Source: an uncultured Paraglaciecola sp.
Lineage (GTDB): Bacteria; Pseudomonadota; Gammaproteobacteria; Enterobacterales; Alteromonadaceae
Length of the DNA: 64,000 nucleotides
NCBI RefSeq assembly: GCF_913058035.1
Contig: NZ_CAJXPA010000004.1
Coordinates: forward strand, 1 to 64,000
Reading direction: 5' to 3'
Shown piece by piece: positions 59,013 to 64,000 of the stretch. A program made the translations under genes and the position numbers. Below the pieces are notes generated by a model. It had not been told where the DNA came from and did not search any database. It saw only the letters and a program-made list of their open reading frames with translations. Each line of letters opens with the position of its first letter. The stretch's first letter is position 1.

Positions 59013-60416
59013 GTGCGAAACCAAACCAAATATCTATTTATTTATTTATGTGTTTTATGTTTGTTTATCTCAAGCGCTGTGCAGTTTGCACAAGCAAAGC
59101 AAGAATCAAGCTTAAAGTCGTCTGACACTTCGATGCTAGACCAAGCTCAGCTCGACCAGATGTTAGCGCCAATTGCTCTTTATCCTGATACGTTACTCTC
59201 ACATATTTTAGTGGCTTCAACCTATCCTTTAGAGGTGATACAGGCCGCTAGGTGGCGCTCAGCAAATGAAGATTTAAATGAACAACAAGCCCTCAATGCG
59301 GTGGAAGACAAAGACTGGGACCCCAGCGTTCAAGCCTTAGTCCCATTTAACGACCTATTACAAAAACTCAGTGAGGATTTGGATTGGCTACAATCACTAG
59401 GTAGCGCATTCCTGATAAATGAACAACAAATATTAGCAAGTGTTCAGAACCTGCGTCACAAAGCATACGAGCAGGGTAACTTGACTGGTAACGACTACGT
59501 CAATGTAGAGCAAGAACAAGACCAAATTGTCATAGAAACCGTGCGCAAAGAGGTGGTCTATGTGCCTTACTATGACACACGAATTGTTTATGGTAATTGG
59601 TGGTGGCAAAATCATCAGCCATATTATTGGCATAGACCAAGCCACAGCACTTTTAATGCTGGTTTGTATTGGAGCACAGGGTTTAATATTCGCCCCAGTT
59701 TTTATTTTGGTGGTTTCCATTGGCATAATCGCCATGTTGTCGCTAACTATCATTACCGAAGTCATGCGGACAGGTATTGGTCGAATAGTCATAACAATCG
59801 TCAAGTTGTTCGAGTTAAAGAATATCCTCGTTGGAACCATAACCAACAACATAGACGTGGTGCACAACATCGAGTTAATGGGCAGCGTATTGTGCGTAAC
59901 ATCGATGGTGCCAGTAAAACTAAAGGTTACCAACAGATTGATAAGCAGAGAGTTTTAAACATTGATAACTATACGACTAAACATGTCAAAAACAGGGCTG
60001 TGCGGGTAAAAAAAGCGTTGAATGAACAGCAACAAATAGCCCTCAATACAAAAACACTAAATACAAATAAATCAGTGAGTAATAAACAACGGATTGTTAA
60101 TCAAGGTAAAAATCAACAAACACAGCATCACAAAAATAATTATCGTTCCAATCAAACAACAAAATTAAACAACACAAAAAACAGCAATATGCAGTCACAA
60201 AAATATGCATCCCTAAGAGCAAAAGCTAACACAGAAGAACGTCATTCAGTAACAACGCATAATAAAACAAACGTTTACAAACCTAGTAGTAATAAAAAAA
60301 CTAACAATTATCGTGTTAGCACAAATAAACAAAACAAATCTAGGCCCATAAAAGCTTCGCGCCCAAATAAAAGTCAAAAAAGTCACAGGAATCAAAGCAG
60401 AATCCAACAAAGATGA
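59013..60416 (+). CDS. DUF3300 family exported protein with low-complexity tail
   Basis: I chose the GTG at 59013 because AAGGAAAGG stands just upstream and it begins a clean signal peptide (ending QFAQA); the track ATG at 58983 adds ten residues. The first half is DUF3300 (LDQMLAPIALYPDTLLSHILVASTYP, DWDPSVQALVPFNDLL, VVYVPYYDTRIVYGNWWW). The second half (about 280 to the end) is rich in Asn, Gln, Lys, Ser and Thr with little hydrophobic content, so probably disordered. The function is unknown; an envelope location is likely. Confidence 0.85.
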   Translation: MRNQTKYLFIYLCVLCLFISSAVQFAQAKQESSLKSSDTSMLDQAQLDQMLAPIALYPDTLLSHILVASTYPLEVIQAARWRSANEDLNEQQALNAVEDKDWDPSVQALVPFNDLLQKLSEDLDWLQSLGSAFLINEQQILASVQNLRHKAYEQGNLTGNDYVNVEQEQDQIVIETVRKEVVYVPYYDTRIVYGNWWWQNHQPYYWHRPSHSTFNAGLYWSTGFNIRPSFYFGGFHWHNRHVVANYHYRSHADRYWSNSHNNRQVVRVKEYPRWNHNQQHRRGAQHRVNGQRIVRNIDGASKTKGYQQIDKQRVLNIDNYTTKHVKNRAVRVKKALNEQQQIALNTKTLNTNKSVSNKQRIVNQGKNQQTQHHKNNYRSNQTTKLNNTKNSNMQSQKYASLRAKANTEERHSVTTHNKTNVYKPSSNKKTNNYRVSTNKQNKSRPIKASRPNKSQKSHRNQSRIQQR

Positions 60417-60765
60417 TTCACAGTTTTAAACGGTAATCGACCCATAATATTGTATTAATGTTATGGGTCGATTATATACAATTAACGATTTCAGTAACGT
60501 AGAACCAACTTCAATATTACAAGCATGAATGATATGTATAACGCTTCAGCAGTTGAGGATTTGTATGTGTTAAATCTAAACTGACTCCAAAGCCTCCCTT
60601 CAACCTTTAAACTTTAAACTTTATTAAGCTCATTATTTTAAAGCCATTTGATCCCTTACAGGCTATTAAATGACTTTAATAGCTAATTAATGACATTGAC
60701 ATTAGAGAGTACTGAATAATTTTGATAAAATGTTCATTTATAATGTTGTATAAGATGGGCAGCAG
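60417..60765. other. Intergenic region before pyrB
   Basis: It holds a long hairpin (60434-60474) near the DUF3300 stop, a short tandem (TTTAAACTTTAAACTTT near 60608), and AT-rich sequence that should carry the pyrB promoter. I see no ORF and no clear pyrBI-type attenuator. Confidence 0.4.
60434..60474 (+). terminator. Probable terminator after the DUF3300 gene
   Basis: TAATCGACCCATAA and TTATGGGTCGATTA form a perfect 14-base stem with a 13-base loop, 18 bases after the stop. The tail (TATACA) is poor in T, so termination is likely but not certain. Confidence 0.6.
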
Positions 60766-61773
60766 ATGAATTTTAAAGGTAATAATATCCTGTCGGTCAA
60801 TCAGTTTGACCGCGATGCGATAGAACGAGTATTTAATGTAGCTCATCAAATGTTGCCCTATGCAAAACGGCAAAAACGCACAACCGTGTTAGACGGGGCT
60901 ATTTTAGGCAACTTATTCTTCGAGCCTAGTACCCGAACAAGAGTCAGTTTTGGCACTGCATTTAACTTGTTAGGCGGTGAGGTACGCGAAACGACAGGGT
61001 TAAGTAACTCAGCCTTAGCCAAGGGTGAGTCTTTATATGATACTGCTCGAGTTTTAAGTGGTTACTCCGACATTATAGCGATGCGTCACCCTGATTCTGG
61101 CTCTGTTGCTGAATTTGCAGAAGGTAGTCGAATACCTGTTATCAACGGTGGCGATGGTGCAAATGAACACCCCACTCAAGCGTTATTAGATTTGTACACT
61201 ATCCAAAAAGAGTTACTTGACCATGGCAGCAGTATAGATGGTATGCACATCGCTATGATTGGCGATTTAAAATACGGTAGAACGGTGCACTCGTTATCTA
61301 AGTTATTATGTTTATTTAAAAATATCTGTTTTACATTGATATCCCCAAAAGAATTAGCAATGCCCGCCTCTATTGTTGATGCAATTGAAAACGCAGGCCA
61401 TCAATGCAATATTACACATCAATTTGAAGGTAGTGTAGATGCAGACATTTGCTATCAAACACGCATTCAGGAAGAACGTTTTCCTTCGCAGGAAGAAGCC
61501 AATCAATACCGAGGAAAATTTCGTTTAAATCAACAAATTTATACCAAACATTTTCAGTCAAAGACAGTTATCATGCACCCCTTACCTCGCGACTCCCGTG
61601 CAGAAGCTAACGAACTGGACAATGATTTAAACCTTAATCCTAACCTCGCTATATTCCGTCAAACTGATAACGGTGTATTAGTGCGAATGGCTTTATTTGC
61701 CCTTACTCTTGGAGTAGAAAATATTGTTACTCAGTTTGATCGAGAAGTGCTCTGGCACGTAAATAACCAGTGA
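60766..61773 (+). CDS. pyrB: Aspartate carbamoyltransferase
   Basis: PyrB joins carbamoyl phosphate and aspartate in pyrimidine synthesis. The 335-residue protein has the carbamoyl-phosphate motif FFEPSTRTRVSF, the HPTQALLDLYTI motif and the late MHPLPRDSRAEA. It is somewhat longer than E. coli PyrB (311), with insertions typical of a divergent subgroup. No pyrI regulatory subunit follows; hemL is next after 75 bases. Three copies of a GTTATCAGTA-like sequence lie between them. Confidence 0.95.
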   Translation: MNFKGNNILSVNQFDRDAIERVFNVAHQMLPYAKRQKRTTVLDGAILGNLFFEPSTRTRVSFGTAFNLLGGEVRETTGLSNSALAKGESLYDTARVLSGYSDIIAMRHPDSGSVAEFAEGSRIPVINGGDGANEHPTQALLDLYTIQKELLDHGSSIDGMHIAMIGDLKYGRTVHSLSKLLCLFKNICFTLISPKELAMPASIVDAIENAGHQCNITHQFEGSVDADICYQTRIQEERFPSQEEANQYRGKFRLNQQIYTKHFQSKTVIMHPLPRDSRAEANELDNDLNLNPNLAIFRQTDNGVLVRMALFALTLGVENIVTQFDREVLWHVNNQ

Positions 61774-61848
61774 ACAAACGGTTATCAAGCTACCAGTAAG
61801 TTATCAGTAGGTTATCAGTAAAACATTTAACTAATAAAAGAAGTCACT

Positions 61849-63144
61849 ATGCAAAAATCAGAAACTCTTTTCGCACGCGCCAAACTCCATATTCCCGGCG
61901 GTGTTAACTCCCCAGTTAGAGCTTTTAAGGCAGTGGGCGGCACACCACCTTTTATCAGCAAAGCAGATGGCCCGTACATTTATGATGTGGACGGCAAACG
62001 TTATATCGATTATGTACAATCTTGGGGACCGATGGTGTTAGGCCATAATCACCCTGTTATCCGTCAGGCCGTCATTGATGCGGCCGCCAATGGTTTAAGT
62101 TTTGGCGCACCGACAGAAGCAGAAGTACTTATGGCTGAAAAAGTCTCTGAACTAGTACCGTCGATGGAAGTATTGCGGATGGTAAACTCAGGTACAGAAG
62201 CAACCATGAGCGCCATACGTTTAGCGCGTGGTTTCACCGGTCGCGATAAAATCTTAAAGTTTGAAGGTTGTTACCACGGCCATGCCGATGCGTTACTCGT
62301 TAAAGCAGGCTCGGGGGCATTAACCTTTGGGGTACCTAGTTCACCGGGTATTCCGGCTGATTATGCTAAACATACCCTCACAGCAGATTATAACGACCTT
62401 ATTTCTGTGGCTAATGCGTTCAAGCAATACCCAGAAGATATTGCTTGTATCATTGTAGAACCCGTCGCTGGTAATATGAATTGTATTCCCCCGGTAGATG
62501 GTTTTTTACAGGGCCTGAGAGAGATCTGTAACAAATACGGCGCTTTACTTATTTTTGACGAAGTAATGACAGGCTTCAGAGTATCAAGAGGCGGCGCTCA
62601 AGAAAAATACAAGATAAAGCCTGATCTCACATGTTTAGGCAAGGTGATCGGTGGTGGGATGCCGGTAGGTGCATTTGGTGGCAAAACCGAAATTATGAGG
62701 CATATTTCTCCAGACGGGCCGGTGTATCAAGCAGGTACCTTGTCAGGTAACCCCGTAGCTATGGCCGCTGGTTTAGCGTCTTTAGGCGAAATCGAAAAAG
62801 ATGGTTTATACGAGCAACTATCACGGTCCACCAAAAATTTAGCTGAAGGTATTAAAAAAGTTGCGAACAAACACGGTATCCCAATGTCTGTTAACTACAC
62901 TGGCAGCATGTTTGGGATATTTTTTACAGATGTAGAACGTGTTACTAACTACCAACAAGCCACTAATTGCAACCTCGAGCAATTTAATCTCTTTTATCAT
63001 GGTATGTTAGAGAACGGTGTTTACTTTGCACCAGCCTCATACGAAGGCGGTTTTGTATCTGCAGCACATACTGACGAAATTGTGCAACAAACTTTAGACA
63101 TAGCCGATAAAGTACTGGCTAATGTTGCTGCTAGTTGTAGTTAA
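61849..63144 (+). CDS. hemL: Glutamate-1-semialdehyde 2,1-aminomutase
   Basis: HemL converts glutamate-1-semialdehyde to 5-aminolevulinate, the C5 route to haem. The 431-residue class III PLP enzyme shows [30 protein letters not shown], the cofactor-Asp segment [13 protein letters not shown] and the PLP lysine in [17 protein letters not shown]. The length is standard. A ribosome site AAAAGAAG precedes the ATG. Confidence 0.98.
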   Translation: MQKSETLFARAKLHIPGGVNSPVRAFKAVGGTPPFISKADGPYIYDVDGKRYIDYVQSWGPMVLGHNHPVIRQAVIDAAANGLSFGAPTEAEVLMAEKVSELVPSMEVLRMVNSGTEATMSAIRLARGFTGRDKILKFEGCYHGHADALLVKAGSGALTFGVPSSPGIPADYAKHTLTADYNDLISVANAFKQYPEDIACIIVEPVAGNMNCIPPVDGFLQGLREICNKYGALLIFDEVMTGFRVSRGGAQEKYKIKPDLTCLGKVIGGGMPVGAFGGKTEIMRHISPDGPVYQAGTLSGNPVAMAAGLASLGEIEKDGLYEQLSRSTKNLAEGIKKVANKHGIPMSVNYTGSMFGIFFTDVERVTNYQQATNCNLEQFNLFYHGMLENGVYFAPASYEGGFVSAAHTDEIVQQTLDIADKVLANVAASCS

Positions 63145-63188
63145 ACAACGATGACACTCGTTGGTGATAGGGAGATAATCTACACCTA

Positions 63189-64000
63189 ATGCTTGAGCAA
63201 GTAATACAACCATTACCGTTGTTTTTATTATTAATCATTGCACTGTACTCAATAGTGCTAGTGGTGCTTCTTAAAAAAACAGCGCGCTTGACTGTTATTA
63301 CTTCAACAATTGTCGAAAACGCCCAACGAGATTCAAAACAAAGCGCTCAACAAAAAGACCAACAATCGCAAACCGAAGAAACGCTCAGGCAATATAAAGA
63401 TAAATCCGAAGAGGCAATGCTTCTAAGTCAAACTTTTCGTAAGTTTGTACCTAAACAGTTTGTAGACCACTTTGCCAAACATGGCTCCGACTCATTAGAG
63501 CTGGGCCGTGCAGACGAAGACGAATTAGCTATTTTATTTTCAGACATTCGCGGTTTCACCGGTTTATCTGAACAAATGAAGCCACAAGAGTTAATGAATT
63601 TTTTAAATTCCTACTTCTTACGTATGAACGAACCTATTCATAAAAACAAAGGTTTTATTGACAAATTTATTGGCGATGCTGTAATGGCGTTATTCGACAG
63701 ACCAACAGGTACCAATACCGATAAAGCCCAAGACGCCATTCGTGCTGCACTCGACTTGCGTTATGCAATCAACCTGTATAACCAACATCGCGCCAACTCT
63801 AACTATCCACCCATAAACATTGGCATTGGCATTCACTTTGGGCCAGTGATTATTGGCACTGTTGGTTCTGACGATCGCATGGACACTACCGTTCTGGGCG
63901 ATAGTGTCAATATCGCCTTTCGGCTCGAGGCCTTAGCCCCAAAATACAATACGGACATTGTCATTAGTGCACAAACTCTATATCAAGCAGAAGCCAAAGG
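63189..64000 (+). CDS. Class III adenylate/guanylate cyclase, cut by window edge
   Basis: The frame starts with ATG at 63189 (MLEQVIQPLPLFLLLI) and remains open to base 64000 (about 270 residues), which is why the track omits it. It has one N-terminal membrane helix (about 9-30), a coiled coil (about 40-80), and a class III cyclase domain: LFSDIRGFTGLSEQM with the first metal Asp, FIGDAVMALF with the second, and IGIGIHFGPVIIGTVG. Substrate-specifying residues are not fully visible, so adenylate is assumed and not shown. The 3' end lies outside. Confidence 0.9.
   Translation, partial: MLEQVIQPLPLFLLLIIALYSIVLVVLLKKTARLTVITSTIVENAQRDSKQSAQQKDQQSQTEETLRQYKDKSEEAMLLSQTFRKFVPKQFVDHFAKHGSDSLELGRADEDELAILFSDIRGFTGLSEQMKPQELMNFLNSYFLRMNEPIHKNKGFIDKFIGDAVMALFDRPTGTNTDKAQDAIRAALDLRYAINLYNQHRANSNYPPINIGIGIHFGPVIIGTVGSDDRMDTTVLGDSVNIAFRLEALAPKYNTDIVISAQTLYQAEAK

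Noticed and set aside
59560-59958. 132-codon ORF in another frame of the DUF3300 gene, and 166-codon antisense ORF
   Set aside because: Both arise from the repetitive His/Tyr/Asn codon use of the DUF3300 gene; the first frame has the signal peptide and the domain match.

Overview
The window comes from a moderately AT-rich gammaproteobacterium of the Alteromonadales, most likely an Alteromonadaceae/Glaciecola-type marine organism. The evidence is Gram-negative envelope genes (mla, kds, lpt), ArcB, RpoH, MetJ, an Oar-type TonB-dependent receptor, and E. coli-like gene order. About 57 protein genes cover most of the sequence. I see no tRNA, rRNA, CRISPR array, insertion sequence, prophage or integrase.

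Layout. 1-2.7 kb (minus): mlaF-mlaE-mlaD-mlaC, the phospholipid transport system, with mlaC running off the left edge. 3.1-11 kb (plus): a compact run yrbG-kdsD-kdsC-lptC-lptA-lptB-rpoN-hpf-ptsN-rapZ-ptsO for Kdo synthesis, LPS export, sigma-54 and nitrogen PTS, in the same order as E. coli. 11-18 kb: mgtE, a DMT transporter, galTK (minus) and arcB (minus). 18.7-24.7 kb: gltBD glutamate synthase with a clear terminator. 24.8-32.4 kb: a secreted EEP-fold hydrolase and an Oar-like TonB receptor (minus), facing uridine kinase, a NupC-type nucleoside transporter and a 2OG-Fe(II) oxygenase (plus). These may form a nucleic acid/nucleoside scavenging locus. 32.5-34.9 kb: a TPR lipoprotein and a 1.1-kb stretch with no recognisable gene. 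34.9-41.4 kb: mtnN, a CbiB-like protein, rhodanese, DUF2721, tyrS, an M23 peptidase and anmK. 41.5-45.5 kb (minus): a small ORF, an AstE/AspA-type deacylase and two tandem EAL-HDOD proteins. 45.7-51.9 kb: rpoH, a YiiD-like fusion, dtd, pip, two small envelope genes, yihY and metF. 52-54.2 kb: metJ diverging from metF across tandem met boxes, then GST, HD-domain and cytochrome c genes. 54.4-55.2 kb: a decayed selO (ydiU) pseudogene absent from the ORF track. 55.3-64 kb: a DISM-PAS-GGDEF-EAL protein, ribA, a DUF3300 protein, pyrB, hemL and a class III adenylate cyclase cut by the right edge.

Most of the window is conserved core genome, and I did not find a convincing new defence or mobile system. 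The observations most worth checking are the selO pseudogene, the putative nucleoside locus with its IPNS-like oxygenase, the tandem degenerate EAL-HDOD paralogues, and ArcB carrying Tyr at the position I align with one E. coli redox cysteine. All family assignments rest on reading motifs and remembered homologues; no database search was run.
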